Assembly: GCA_025642075.2 (NCBI GenBank)
Contig: JAODUO010000158.1
Span: 160,001-224,000, forward strand
Source: Ridgeia piscesae
Taxonomy: Eukaryota; Annelida; Polychaeta; Sabellida; Siboglinidae
Reading direction: 5' to 3'
Length of the DNA: 64,000 nt
Made by a program: the position numbers and the translations under genes. Positions 11,446-23,544 of this stretch are shown in pieces (positions within the stretch are counted from its first letter, which is position 1; the number at the start of each line of letters is the position of its first letter). The notes beneath the pieces are model-generated. The model saw only the letters and a program-made list of their open reading frames with translations. It was not told the DNA's origin and made no database searches.

Positions 11446-12790
11446 CTAAATTTTACCGTTATCTTTGACTTTCGCAACATTTGCAACTTCATTTCGTAAA
11501 TCCAGTAATTTAACGTCATCCCGTGCATATTTATATACCCTAAACTTAGCGCACGTTTGATTCCGAAAAGACGGTGCCGTCGGCACAAACAGACTGTGTG
11601 TTGCTCATTCCAAGTGCACAGCGCAGTAACACATGGCCACTTCGCTTGCGGCTGACACAAATCGGATCACTATTTTGGGTCTCAAAGTCTGTCTAAAACG
11701 AAATATTTGTAAAACATAAATATTCCTGTGAATGATGAATTATCATCATTTGGATTAGGGTTATTATGACCTAGTCAGTGTATGCAAATATACAATTAAT
11801 AGTTATAGCGACAACATTGACGTTGGTCCCAATTATACTCAAGCGTCGAAATATGTTATCATTCAAATAGGATTCAGTTATGTGGAGGAATCCTCGGAAT
11901 AACTGTGGAGGAATCCTCCGCTTCGGTCGTAGGCGATAAGCACCCAGTTGGCTGGAGCCCAATAGGTGACAGAGCAACAAAACTGTCATCATTCTCTACG
12001 CGAGTGATATATCAACACAATGATGCAAAATATGATGGCCGGCTATAGGTTCGTGTTTCTATATCATAGCATTGTCATTTTTATCTGACTACTCTTCCAA
12101 AGCGACCTTTCTAAGCTGGCACTGAGGATGGTCACTGCCTGGGTGCTTTTTAATCGTCATCCTCAGTAGTTCGGTTACGTCCCAAATTTAGACGGGACTA
12201 ACATTAACGTGATTCTCCGATTCACGAGGGATACAAAGTCTTTCAATGTTGAGAGCCCAGCTTCTATGAATATTTTTGTAGAACTGACAACCACATTGGT
12301 TTCTATGAAAGGTGACTAGAGTTTCTGAATAGTTTAATAGGGAATCGATTCTTAATTGTTGGCGCAGCTACAGAGAAAGCACGTTTGAACAAAAAGTTGT
12401 TAAGAAACGAGAGAAAGCACGTTTGCCAATATTGAACAAAAAGTTGTTAAGAAACGGCTGATCAGTGAAATGTAGCAGTTTAGCGAAGTAGGTTGTTGAG
12501 TAGAAAGAGCACGGTATGTAATTGTAGTCAAATTGAACTTGATTCGATATCCTACCAGAAACCAGCGTAACTGCATACGTAGAGATAATGAAGGTAAGAA
12601 ATGGGGGGTGGCCTAAGTACCACACATGCAAAGTGAAAGGATGGACAAGTCGACCAGTGGCGTTATCCAACAAAGTCACAGTTGCATAGCCATAGTCTTT
12701 TGCATGTTGTCAACATCCTGGCAAGCAAGGGTTGTTTGCGACGTGCTGAAGTTAGCTGAGTCAATCTAATAATTGACTTCGCCAGTTGCG
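11446..12790. other. No gene seen
   Basis: Ordinary AT-rich intergenic sequence. The only local structures noticed are a short duplication of GAGAAAGCACGTTTG at 12373-12424 and of TGTGGAGGAATCCTC near 11880-11920. Confidence 0.5.
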
Positions 12791-12799
12791 ACCGCGTCA

Positions 12800-13010
12800 G
12801 CCGGGAGCTGGGACACTACAAAAAGTAAATGTGTAAGTTGTTATACAGCGCAGAATCCAGTCCTTATAACGAATCAAGGCGCTTTAAGCCTTTTCTTTAC
12901 TCATTGGCAGATAAGTTCAAGCGAACATCAATTTGACTTCACTGGTAAGCGTCCAGCTACGCTGACATTAACGCGAATGACTTCTCGCTTGTCGTCAGAA
13001 GGTCGGAGCC
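12800..13010 (-). mobile_element. SINE fragment
   Basis: Minus-strand body and tail of the same tRNA-SINE family: CGCTTTAAGCCT at 12880-12895 aligns with the CGCTTTGAGNAGTC tail block, and GTCCAGCTACGCTGACATTA near 12950 aligns with the ATCCAGCCACGCTGCCATTA block of the 11.1-kb copy. The tRNA head is not recognisable. Confidence 0.5.
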
Positions 13011-13170
13011 TGGCGCATATCGACGGACGTTTCGTGTTTGTTGCTGTCTGGTCGGAGCAATTGCTTCTCCGTCGACGTTGACTTACAATTTGTTTCCGCG
13101 CGCAGCTGAAGGCGACGGACGCTTCGCACGAGGGCTCCGGGCCGAGGACACGCCGAGCCATTGCCGTTGT

Positions 13171-13625
13171 AGCGCTTTACATTTTCCCGGCGTTAGAAAC
13201 GTTCCGGTTGACGTTTCTGCGCATGCGCGATACATGTAAAATCATCAATGTGCAGCGAAAAGATGGTATGAATATTACGGGTTGTTCGTTAGGATGTATA
13301 TAACCTCTCAGCAAAGTTATTTGTCGCAAATTAACACGAGGCAAATAAGTTTTGAGGCATATTTTGATAGCAAGCGTAAATCACGTGACTCTAGTGCGCC
13401 ATAATCCGTGACAGTGATTTCTAAACAAACGTAATATTTTATTGCACTGAACGACATTTTAAGAAACTCTTCACAGTAATCATCACAGGAAAGTTAACGA
13501 ACAGCTCGTGGCATTTATACCGAAAATGCTTTGTTGTTTCGCTGGACATTGGTGATTTTACATTTAGTGCGCGTGCGCAGAAACGTCAACCGGAACGTTT
13601 TTAACGACCGGAAAAATGTAAGCGC
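13171..13625. mobile_element. Non-autonomous TIR element, copy 1
   Basis: About 455 bp with terminal inverted repeats of about 57 bp at roughly 90% identity. The left end runs GCGCTTTACATTTTCCCGGC to TTCTGCGCATGCGC; the right end is its inverse. There is no coding capacity. A diverged second copy with a matching interior lies at 27692-28165, so this is a transposon family rather than a chance palindrome. The superfamily cannot be assigned and target-site duplications are not clear. Confidence 0.75.
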
Positions 13626-14466
13626 GACACCGTTGGTGCCGACGAGGGACCATTGCATATTGTGGGTCGATGGTTCAATTGTCATTCACCAGTCGTTGAT
13701 CGATCTTCTCTTTGATCTCAGATTTGCTGCGGAACCTGAACTAGACACTGAGCGAGCAAACATTCACAGCCGAAATAAATTAAAGTAGTAGCATTTAACA
13801 ACTTGTCATCACGTCTACTGCAGTCCGTCATCCCGGTAGGGTAGGGTGGGGCATGGTGCCCCCGTGGGGTAACAAGCCCCCTTTGTATTACGTCAGTTTT
13901 GCGTGTTTGAGATATGTATCTGGTGGACGAATACAATGCTGGCAAAAAACGCGGTAAATAAATAGTTGGCATTTAATGCTTTGTTACATGTTTGATGTAA
14001 TAATTGAGTGTTTATATTTTTTTACTACAGCAACAAGATTAAACATAACCTCGTGTAAGTGTTGTTATATTTATGTGTAGTCTATAGAGCTTCATTTACG
14101 TTTTTGTGAAAATGGGTGATAATTATAATTAGCGCGGGAATTTACATTTGAGTAGATCATGCATGCTGGAGGCAAGAAGCCCCCGACCGTGTGGGGCAAG
14201 ACGCCCCCGGGGCGTCTTGCCCCACATAATTCGGTAACAGTTTATAAGCGTGAGTAGGTCATAAAATATACTTGTTTTTATATAGTTGGTAAGATTATTC
14301 CAAAGTACGCAGTAAAGCTCTATTATTACGTTAACATTTGGCAATATCTGTAAAAGTTCCGCTCAGACGTTTCAGTGAAGAATGGCATTCATAATGTATA
14401 AAGATGTAATATTTGCAGACCTACATGTTATGTGATTACTTGCTGAGTGGGCAATATGTTTTAGAT

Positions 14467-14553
14467 ATGGTTCGCACATACAAGCGCAAAACGGAACGGG
14501 ATGCACATGGCTACATTCTGAAAGCTGCACTCTTAGCTTTGGAGGACCATTGA
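14467..14553 (+). pseudogene. pogo/Tigger transposase N-terminus, truncated
   Basis: An ATG opens MVRTYKRKTERDAHGYILKA and closes at a TGA after 28 codons. MVR.YKRKT.R followed by a helix of the I..A...V type is the start of the psq-like helix-turn-helix of pogo/Tigger transposases. The rest of the DNA-binding domain seems shifted (VSRLYHV follows in the +1 frame), and no DDE catalytic domain is visible, so it is a dead fragment. Confidence 0.55.
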
Positions 14554-14918
14554 AGATAGTCAGTCGACTGTATCACGTGACAATTTAGAGTTATATGTTA
14601 CCTAAAAGTGAAGGACTGTCGTAAATATGTTGGTTAGGTAACTATGTTGGACAAGATAATACATATAAACCATTTTCAGGTTGATATCGAGTATTTCGGT
14701 ATTCGTATGTTGTACACCGGCAAAGTTATTTTATCTGCCAGTTATGGACTATCATGATTAAGTAGTTTCGATTATTGTATTGCACAAGATAATACATACA
14801 TAACATTTTCATGTTGATCACGACATTTTTTCATTTCGGTATTCATATATTGTACAATGTACCTGTCTATGGGGCAAGGAGCCCCCGAAGGCTTCATGCC
14901 CCACACAACAGCAATACT

Positions 14919-15133
14919 TACGCAGTACTTGACGCGGTACTTGACGCAGTATTTGACGCAGTACTTGACGCAATACTTGACGCAGTACTTGACGCAGTAC
15001 TTGACGCAGTACTTGACACAGTACTTGATGCAGTATTTGACGCAATACTTGACGCAGTACTTGACGCAGTACTTGACGCAATACTTGACGCAGTACTTGA
15101 CGCAATAGTTGAGGCAGTACTTGACGCAGTACT
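14919..15133. repeat. 12-bp minisatellite
   Basis: About 18 copies of ACTTGACGCAGT with A/G and C/T variants. Because 12 is a multiple of 3 it stays open in several frames (Gln-Tyr-Leu-Thr, Leu-Asp-Ala-Val, and on the other strand Lys-Tyr-Cys-Val), but nothing suggests translation. Confidence 0.95.
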
Positions 15134-15837
15134 CCATGGTCGGCGCAACCACATTCCGAGGGAAGATTATATAATATTACTCAGTAGAAATCTGTCTGAT
15201 CCAGACTTGTCAGAACCTACTTCGACGAGTTGCTATTCAGATTCGTTTATATGTATAGTTTTATGAGTGGTAGGGTAGGGTGGGGCATGGAGCCCCCCTT
15301 AAGGTACAATGGGCGTAGTTATTCGTGAACTTATCATTTTGACTTCCTGTTACTGTCATGCGATTATCATGGGGTTATGCTATATAATACCAAAGTATTT
15401 GTAACATTTGACAATAATAACGATTATAACTGTTAATTACAAGTATTTTCCCAAGAGGGCTTCTTGCCCCTCTTTCGGTCGTCGAATGTAACTTGTAGTC
15501 ACGTGCGAACATAAACCACGTGACCATATTACCCGGCAAACTTAGCTGAAATATTCGGTCGTTGAATTTGAGCAAGTGACGGTAAGTTCAGGGTGATATT
15601 GGGATTACCATTTGCACTGGACTAAAGTAGTTTTTACATGTACTCCTTCAACACTAGAGCTATGGTTCGACGTTGTCGTTGTACCCATCTGATTTGTCAT
15701 TATGTGGTCCACACACGGATAGCCAGTGCAGACGCTCTAGTATAAAAGACGTGCGCTGATGGCAATGCCAATGCATGGTTATACATAAATTATTAAGATG
15801 TAAGTCTATAAAGTTTAGCATATACACTACATAAAAT

Positions 15838-15912
15838 TGAAGGTAAGTTCTTATAATTATAGCTCAGTGTCCAGTGCTCAGGACTGCTCAAGGCACTTGC
15901 CAATCGGTGCGC
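15838..15912 (-). mobile_element. SINE tail fragment
   Basis: GGTAAGTTCTTATAATTATA followed by CAGGACTGCTCAAGGCAC is the reverse complement of the SINE tail block seen at 19225-19275. Only the 3' end is left. Confidence 0.5.
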
Positions 15913-16342
15913 TGTTATCTGTGTATTCAACGTTTAACCAGATGCCGTCCAGAGCCAAGGCCAGGGCAAGGCCCAAGTTCCAGACGGAATGTAAACAAGG
16001 GAGCCTATGCCATGGCTTATGGAGTGTTCACTAAATTATAAAAGTGTACATAAATTAGTATTAAACTTAAAATTATAAATATACAAATTCTAAAATGCCA
16101 CTAAAATGCTACTAATTAAAATACGTTGTCTCTAAAAATACATAAGTAAAATAAAAAATGGTAAGTTGTCTCTAAAATACATAAGTAAAAATAAAAATTA
16201 TAAGTTGTCACTAAAAATACATAGCTATCATAAAAAATACCCCAAAAAATCCTACAATAATAAAAATTTGTTATAATTTAATTAATTAAAATAAATATAT
16301 GAATAAATAATTTAATCAGTATTAATTAAAATAATTTCTATA

Positions 16343-17575
16343 AAAGAATATTAAGTGTTCAACCTTGGTATATCCTGCCCTTGCCAGATAATTGTAAATT
16401 TTATTTTTAAACATCTTTACACTGCTGGCATTTATACAATCATGACTTAATTGATACTGGTCAATCATTTATTGTTCTCTATCCTACCTTGCAGTATGGC
16501 TTGATTAACACTGCCTTGCCCCCTTGTCATAATATCTTCATATCCTTTAAATATCTTAAAAACTTCTATTAGGTCTCCTCTTAATCTTCTAGTGTCTAAT
16601 GTTGTCAATCCACATTCTAACAGGCGTCTTTTCATAAATGTTTAAGTTCTGGAATAAGTTTAGTTGCCCTCCGTTGAACTCTTTCTAGTTTATCGATGTC
16701 TTTCTTATGACATGGCCTCCATTCCTGAATGCAATATGTGGCCTAACTAGTGCCTTGTACAATGGTATGATTAATGTCTTCTCCATATATGTAATGTTCC
16801 TTCTAATTAGCCCTAATATTTGGTTGCCCTTTGCAGCAGCAAGTCCACATTGCTCCAAAACTGTCATGTCAGCACTAACTTGTAACTCCCAGGTCCTTTT
16901 TTTTACACTTGTGCCTAATATAGTATTGCCCATACTGTATTCTCTGCTCACATTACCATGTCCAATGTGGATGCATTTACATTTACCAAAATTAAATAAC
17001 AACTGCCATTATTCAGACCATTTTACTAACTTGGTTAGATCTTCTTGTACAGTTTCTTTATCTGCATCAGTTTTTACAGTTCTGGACACTTTTGTGTTGT
17101 CTGCAAATGTTAATACTTTACTTGATAAGTCATCATCCAAATCATTTATAAATATCAAAAATAATATTGGTTCCAACACCGACCCCTATGGAACTCCACT
17201 CAAAACTAGTTTCCAGTTTGATATCTCCCCCTCTACTATTACTCACTGTCTTCTGTCTGTCAACCATGCTTGTATCCAACTGATCATACTTTCCCCTATA
17301 CCATAGGCTTTTAATTTAATTAACAATCTTTGATGTGGCACTTTATCGAATGCTTTCTGAAAATCTAAGTATACTACATCCACCGGTGAACCATCATCTA
17401 CCCACTTAGTAATATCTTCTAAAAAACATAAGAGATTGGTTAGACATGACCTAGCTTTTAGGAACCCATGTTGAGATTCAGTTATTAATTTGTTTTTTAC
17501 AAGAAAATCTACTATGTGGTCTCTAATAAATGTTTCTAATGATTTGCATAATACTGATGTTAAAGTTTCATATAA
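16343..17575 (-). mobile_element. CR1-like LINE, reverse-transcriptase pseudogene
   Basis: Minus-strand reverse transcriptase of a non-LTR element, truncated at its 5' end near 17575. From N to C: ETFIRDHIVDFLVKNKLITE, QHGFLKARSCLTNLLC, the palm motif VDVVYLDFQKAFDKVPH, then AYGIGESMISWIQAWLTDR, and the catalytic box as FADNTK where active elements have FADDTK. The C-terminal thumb follows (LGLIRRN, LYKALVRPH, LERVQRRATKLIP). The ORF ends with SSVKMFKNKIYNYLARAGYT, related to the ends of the 9.2- and 54.1-kb LINEs. Several in-frame stops and the FADD to FADN change show it is dead. The remaining 340 or so residues stay nearly collinear, so decay is moderate. Confidence 0.85.
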
Positions 17576-18384
17576 TTATTTAAATATTTACTGGTTATTT
17601 TTACATTTCTGTGCGTTGCTATTCAGATTCGGTTGTTATAATTATTTTTTGAGGGTGTGTATGGCTGCAGTGGACTTGTCGATATGTTGTTAAATCATAA
17701 CAATTACATTAAGGCTAAGAATGTTTACTAAGTTCAGTGTTCAATACTGCATGTTTATAGGGACATCATTGACCTGACATCACTGAGACGCTGGATCAAC
17801 GATTAGCGAATGGCAACCGAAACACCGGCCCGCGATCTCTGATCGTCCATCGTCTTCACCTACGGCAACGGCGCGTCATGGGACCAATGAACGTCGCTTG
17901 AAGCGTCCTTTGCCTTTAGCACACTGTAGGCCCTACGTGCACCGAAACTGGATCTTTTTTCAAAGTCGACAGAGAAGCCGAACGAACAACAAAATGAAAC
18001 TTTTGTCGGACATCCGCGATGCTCCGACAACAAGACATCAAGTGCGAGAGATATGTCGCTGTTTTCATTGACATTGTTACCTGCGTCTGTCAAGACATGC
18101 TTGCGAAAAACTTGAGACATTTCTAACGATCAGTGATGATGACGACGGGAATTTCACTAAGTGTTGCCATGATGACGTTCTTTATAGACGTGAACAATAC
18201 AGTCACGTCATTTAACGTACGTGAACAATGCTGTCACATGGATTCTGAACGGGTCGTTTCTAACGATCGGTGATGATGACGACGGGAAAGCCATTGAGTG
18301 TTGCCATGATGATAATTACGTTCTTTGTAGACATGAACATTGACATTGATTTTCGTGTCTTTCTTTAGATTTTTGTTGTTCATT
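17576..18384. other. No gene established
   Basis: Holds an 86-codon minus-strand ATG-to-stop frame (17860-18120) that I could not tie to any family, and the tandem duplication listed next. TTGCTATTCAGATTCG at about 17618 also occurs at about 15229. Confidence 0.4.
18119..18345. repeat. 137-bp offset duplication
   Basis: TTTCTAACGATCRGTGATGA and about 75 further bases occur at 18120 and again at 18257 with modest divergence. Confidence 0.8.
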
Positions 18385-18960
18385 ACCCGTTCGCATAGTC
18401 TACCGAAGGCACTGCATGTTTGCCTCTGCTAGCCTACTGTCCATTTCTTTGTCTATTTTGGCTTCAGATGTGGGAATGCATCCTAAGTAGCTGAATTTGT
18501 GGACTGCTTTCAGTTCAGACTGTTCGATGAAGATGCTGGGTGGATGATACTCTTCTTGTGGCGCTCAATCGATGTCTACAAAGCTGTTGTGCTGACCACT
18601 CTCCTGTATGGTGCTGAGTCATATGGATCACCTATCGTCGCCATATGCACCTCATCGAGCGTTACCGTTACCATCAGCGCTGCCTACGTGCTATCCTAAA
18701 CATCCATTCGAGTGATTTCGTCACCAACATTGAGGTCCTTGAAATGGCTAAGGTTACCAGCATCGAGGCCATGCTCCTCAAAACACAGCTTCGCTGGGCA
18801 GGACATGTCTCCAGGATGGAAGACCATCGCCTACCAAAGTTCGTACTATAATATTTATGGAGAATTATCCACTGGCCATCGTGACAAAGGGACACCTCAG
18901 AAAATATACAAAGTCAATCGCATGAACTGGCGATGCACGTGTACAGTTTACCAGGCCACC
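18385..18960 (+). mobile_element. RTE-like LINE 3' end with inverted 5' segment
   Basis: Plus strand from about 18555: IDVYKAVVLTTLLYGAES, then HLIERY, HQRCLRAILNIHSSDFVTNI, and LKTQLRWAGHVSRMEDHRLP followed by YGELSTGHRDKGTPQK. This is the C-terminal region typical of RTE-type ORFs. The immediately upstream block, 18385-18540, encodes the preceding part of the same protein on the opposite strand (VHKFSYLGCIPTSEAKIDKE, then MDSRLAEANMQCLR). The element therefore has a 5' inversion, the product expected from twin priming. Frameshifts near 18640-18700 and stops make it a pseudogene. Confidence 0.8.
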
Positions 18961-18984
18961 ACTTCCTTTAAAGCCACACGAATA

Positions 18985-19285
18985 GATCGACGTTCTGGAC
19001 CGGTTGACGTTCTAGACCATCACACCGGGTTCGAATCCGTTGCTGCGGTGAGCCATGGACAGATTTTTTCAAAAAAATTCCAATTAACTCAGCTGTATGA
19101 ATGAGTACCTGGCTATAGACAGTGCTGTCCGTTTGTACGAGCAACCATCGCGCATTAATTGCAGAGTAGTTGAATGCTTCCCAGGGATCCAGGTTGAGAT
19201 TGAACAGGGGGTAATGTGTAAAGCGCTTTGAGAAGTCCTGAGGATTGGATAGGTGCGCTATTTAAGAACTTACCTTTACCTTTTT
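18985..19285 (+). mobile_element. tRNA-derived SINE
   Basis: Has the B box GGGTTCGAATCCG at about 19026, body block GAATGAGTACCTGGCTATAG, GAATGCTTCCCAGGGATCCA, and tail AAAGCGCTTTGAGAAGTCCT with GCGCTATTTAAGAACTTACC. It abuts the 3' side of the RTE-like LINE fragment. Confidence 0.75.
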
Positions 19286-19289
19286 AACG

Positions 19290-21944
19290 TCCAATAACTA
19301 ATTATAGCTAACGTCTGTGTCTCATGACCGCAACTTCGTCGATTTGACCGCAACCGACGTTTGATCTCGTTCCATCTAAATTGCGCGCAATCCTTCCTTC
19401 AGCAAGTTCGCCTTGTCACCGTCGGTCGCTTGGAACGAGTATTGCACCGGTTATATAAGTGTCCGTCGTGTGTTCTCGGGTAATGTAGGAGTCCGATCCT
19501 AGATCTTCGTGCAGCTGGAGAAAACTGTTCTGGGTCCACATCTAGAAGCCGCGATATAATATGCCCGCATCCTTCGATTTCGACGTCGAACGTTCAACTG
19601 GTTGTCACGCAAGTTCAAGCACTTATTTGCATGGCGTATTAACGGGTTGTAATGGCACAAGTGATCTGAGCATATTTTACCCGTTCCAATGGCGGCAAAG
19701 TCACTCTGCTCAACTTGCAACGTGGTAACCAAGAAGATGTCTGGAGACGCTGACCCTCACCCCAAGTACCGCTGGCCGCTGTCAGCACGCTACGCAAGTG
19801 CGGAAATATCATACAATTTCAGCCAACAGAAGAATTTTTTATACATGGAGAAAACTGTGGACTTGGCTGGCGAAGGCAGAAAAGGTGGGCTATCTTGCAT
19901 ACACTGATGACTGATACGGCTGTGTGCCAAGGACACTGACACAGTCACACACTGACACACATTAGCATTCACACAGTTTTGTCACAGAATAAATCAGTCA
20001 CCGAGTCAGAATTAGGGCTGAATCAGTCAATGACATTGTCGTGAGGCTGAGACTTGGAGTTGAAGATGAAGACGAACTGACAGTGACAGGACTGACAGCG
20101 TCACGCCCACAGCAATGAAGCATGACCGTCGGTGATATTGCCACAGCGATGCGATGGCGTCACTGTAAACCAGTGCTGGTACAACAAAGGATGAGAAAGA
20201 CACAAGTCTGTGCTTGTTCTTTAAATGTAGATATTTTGTAACTGCTAAACAAAATTCAGATAATTTTCACAGTATACACTGACTATTTAAAAAGTAACAT
20301 GACAAATAATATGATTAATCTTTTTTGTAGTTGATTGTGACTTTTACTTACATACTTAACTCATCAATGTGATGTGGTAACACAATACGTGATTTCCATT
20401 GATCTCTGTGTGTTATTCTGGCAGCCAGGCAAGTCCCTCTGAGAGACTGAGACTCTAATTGTTAAGCATGTCAAATAGAAATATTTTATTCGTTGATACT
20501 AATATCTATTTTGTAAATAAAACAGAAATCATTTACATGCTGAAATCTTATGTTTGAATACCCCTAATCCTGTTCCAATAGCCCCCTTAATCCCCTCGGA
20601 CTACTAGGAGGGGTTAAAGCTGTGTTACATAATTTTTTTTTATTCTGATGATTATAACTTGTTAAGAAAATTTATAAAGTTCACAGTTGAGCAACTTCAT
20701 TTTTTCCATCAGAATACTAACATAAATTAATACAGATTTCCAATGTATAATTTGCTAAGTAATAACCATCAGTATTTACACTTGCAACTCAATGCCTCGA
20801 TGCTTACATTTGCTTCAACCCTGGCTGACAGACGTCTCTCAAGTGATTCCCCTGGCGCCACGCCAAAGAACTGTTTGGTTTTTGTCCCGTCTTTGCAAAT
20901 TGATGAATGAACATTGCCCCTGGTGCCACCTGTCCAGTTGGCAACCGACCAACTGCCATACAAATACAAGATCGTGGAACCGGAACCCGGTGTAGGCAAA
21001 CTGTGCTATTTGATTATCTATAGATTAATAAAACCAACTTTGGAGCATTGTAAAAGTATCATCTCCCAAGTGCTGAAGCTCACAAAATTATTTTAATAAT
21101 CATAATAGTATATTTTATTTGCCACATCGAGTATTGTTCGTGGTGCTTCATAGCCTTCACAACATATTAAGATACATAAATAATAAAAATATGAATATAT
21201 GTATATTAATTAAAATGTTTGTAGTAATAACATTTCTTACAAAGGGTACCACTGTCTCAGTAATTGTTATGTAAATGTATATTGATTCTACAGCGCCATA
21301 TTTGTATAAGTATATGGTGCTATACAAGTACAAGAGAAATAGTATAAAATTAAAACAGTTTGATTTTCTAGAAAATTATTATCAACCGTGTGCTTTGCCC
21401 CTGGTGATGACTGCAGAAAGGGATACAGTGGGATCAAGTTCAAGATAAAACAATAAGTAACAGTGATAACTGCTGCCCTTTGTTTACATTTATTACTTCT
21501 AGATGGGCTTTGGCTAGATTTTAATATTAACAATAACACAGCATTTCTGAGCACCATTAATCAGTATGATAGCTGCTCAGAGGCTAATAATAATAATATA
21601 TATCTGCAATGCTTTTAAATTTGTTAAAATTGTCTTGAAAAATAAATGTAATATTAAAACGGTTGGTTAATGAATTTTGTCACATCTGACACATGGCAGA
21701 GCTCCTTATTGTCCTTGTGGCCGCATCATAATTTATTTTATGCAAGCAGTGTACGTTGTTTGTCATAAGAAATATTGAAAAATGTATGACTGGTTAATTA
21801 TGCGTTATGTGGTACAGTATTTAGATGTGTAAGTTTGCATGTAAAATCAGTGTTAATGAAGTTTTTCTTATAATTTCATTTTCAATTTCCAAAGAAATAC
21901 GATTATTCGTGGGTAAGTCTGCTTGATTACTAACTGCTTGTATA
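19290..21944. other. Mostly non-coding, possible upstream exons
   Basis: Two coding-looking patches (a 72-codon plus-strand ATG frame at 19689-19907 and a patch at about 20780-20990) could be upstream exons of the plus-strand gene starting by 23545, but splice phases could not be joined. A cluster of CACTGACACA/CAGTCA phrases spans 19920-20110. Confidence 0.3.
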
Positions 21945-23236
21945 TACAGTGGAACCCCTCACGAACGACCACCCTCATTTACGACCACCCGCTTTTTACG
22001 ACCGTTTTTTGATTGACGGAATGTCTACGCTGTATAAATGTTCCCTCACCAACGACCACCCGCCAGACGCGACCAACGACCATGGCAATTTGAATGTTAC
22101 CCCTGACAAACGACCATCCGATAGGTGGCCAGCACATTTGTTAACCTAAATATCGCAATGAACTCTCATTAAACGCATGACTAACGCGCACGGACGCGCG
22201 TAATGCCATAAAAACAATAAATCGCCTGATGACGACCATTAATTTTGGCGATTTTTTACTTTCTGACTGAATTATGAAAACGACATCTAACAGCCGCTAG
22301 ACTTTCCTCACATATCTTATATATTCATAAACACACACTATGTTATAAAATTTAATCACTTACATTATTGAAACAAATCAAATTCACGAAACAAACTCCC
22401 GCAAGAACTCGCCAGCAAGACATCATTCATGGCGGACATGGTCACCGTCGGTGGCTACGCTAACTCTGTGATTAAATATCCATATTGTGTATGAGTAAAG
22501 TTTAGAAACTTGTTTATGATTAAAGTTGAGAAACGTAGGCTAAGATTTAGGTTAGTTTAGGATAAAACCGGAATCCAGATTTAGCGACACCGCGATAATA
22601 TATCGACGTAACGCCACGGTAATCTACGCCCTAGGCGATGTCGACTTTAGGTTAGCACGATTTAGATTTATGAAATTTATTCTTCACAGCAATTTAAATG
22701 ATTTAATTTTATGACCTAACTTATGTATGTGTAATATGAGTTATTAGAGAGGACGTTTAGCGGCTATAAGAGGTCGTTTTCATGATTAGATCAGAAAGTA
22801 AAAGATCGTTTTGCGGCGCTGGAAAGAACAACAAAATGGCGATCGCGGTGCGTTTACTCAGACGCGTGAGGTGGCAGCACTTTTTAGCCCCTCAGACAAT
22901 TTTAAATAAATTAAAGAGAATACTTTTTATCAGATATAATTAAAAAACGATTCAAAATAAGGATACTTTTATCAGATATTATTTAGAAAAAAATTCAAAT
23001 TAAACTTATACTGAAACGTGTCACACATAAAATAAACAGAATAAATAATTTTGTTGTTGTTAATATTTATTCATTTTTATTTTCTACTTTTTATTTTGTG
23101 TATTTTACTACTTAGTGGTTGTAAGCCTTGTGTTGATGTTAGTGTTATAAGGTTTCTTAATTTAATGTTGCAAACTCCCACAGAAATAAGCCCGATCTGA
23201 TTTGGGGGGCGGTCTTAAACAAGGGGTTCCACTGTA
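21945..23236. mobile_element. Tigger/pogo-like TIR element
   Basis: Ends in TA-CAGTGGAACCCCT at 21945 and the inverse AGGGGTTCCACTG-TA at 23236, so it is flanked by TA, the target of Tc1/mariner-pogo elements. Subterminal GACCACC-type repeats (ACGACCACC at the left, GGGCGGTC inverted at the right) are also typical. The 1.29-kb interior has no transposase. About 420 bp of the right half (22500-22920) recur inverted at 33180-33600. Confidence 0.8.
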
Positions 23237-23544
23237 CTATGAAGCATGCTGTTCCTGGATGTGGTTCATTTAAAAAGTCTGTTAAATAATACTGATAATA
23301 AAACTATATTTTAACAACAAGACTATTCTACCAGAATGTGAGCGACATCACATGACATCAGTGAACGATTTAGATCCACAGGTTGTGTAGCAACATAGCA
23401 AGTTACAACTAAAGCTCCAAAGTAAGTTTTAATTCTTGCATCTATAATGTTGCATCATGGTGTCTGGCTTAGAGCATCGACTGAAGCATGATGTGCGTTT
23501 CTGAGTTATATTTCTTCTCGTAATAACAGTGTTTTGTCTTTCAG

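Larger units (their letters stand above)
13838..15475. mobile_element. Decayed pogo/Tigger-like DNA transposon region
   Basis: The motif GGTAGGGTAGGGTGGGGCAT occurs at 13838 and again at 15269. Short palindromes of the type GGGGCAAGAMGCCCC occur at about 13852, 14170, 14200, 14870, 15285 and 15450. A remnant of a pogo-type transposase N-terminus sits at 14467. Boundaries are uncertain and two overlapping elements are possible. A 134-bp imperfect tandem duplication (from about 14651 and 14785) and a 12-bp minisatellite lie inside. Confidence 0.5.

Noticed and set aside
14772..15266. ORFs of KYCV, QYLT or LDAV repeats
   Set aside because: A 12-bp minisatellite open in several frames on both strands.
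16707..17306. 199-codon plus-strand frame
   Set aside because: Antisense shadow of the CR1-like reverse transcriptase, which is clearly read on the minus strand.
17860..18120. 86-codon minus-strand ATG-to-stop frame (MSQVFRKHVLTDAG...)
   Set aside because: No family resemblance, and an internal GTAACA donor-like site would cut it after 14 codons. It is near a local duplication and might be a first exon, but nothing downstream connects.
19689..19907. 72-codon plus-strand frame starting MAAKSLCSTCNVV
   Set aside because: Coding-like composition and a plausible ATG context, and it could be a 5' exon of the gene at 23545-26143. I could not find a donor with the required phase or intermediate exons.
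20780..20995. Coding-looking patch, both strands
   Set aside because: The minus frame (GTKTKQFFGVAPGESLERRL) has a GTAAGC donor at about 20803 and a weak acceptor; the plus frame (LADRRLSSDSPGATPKNCLV ... YKYKIVEPEPGVGK) is broken by one TGA. The strand cannot be decided, and a selenocysteine reading of the TGA has no support.
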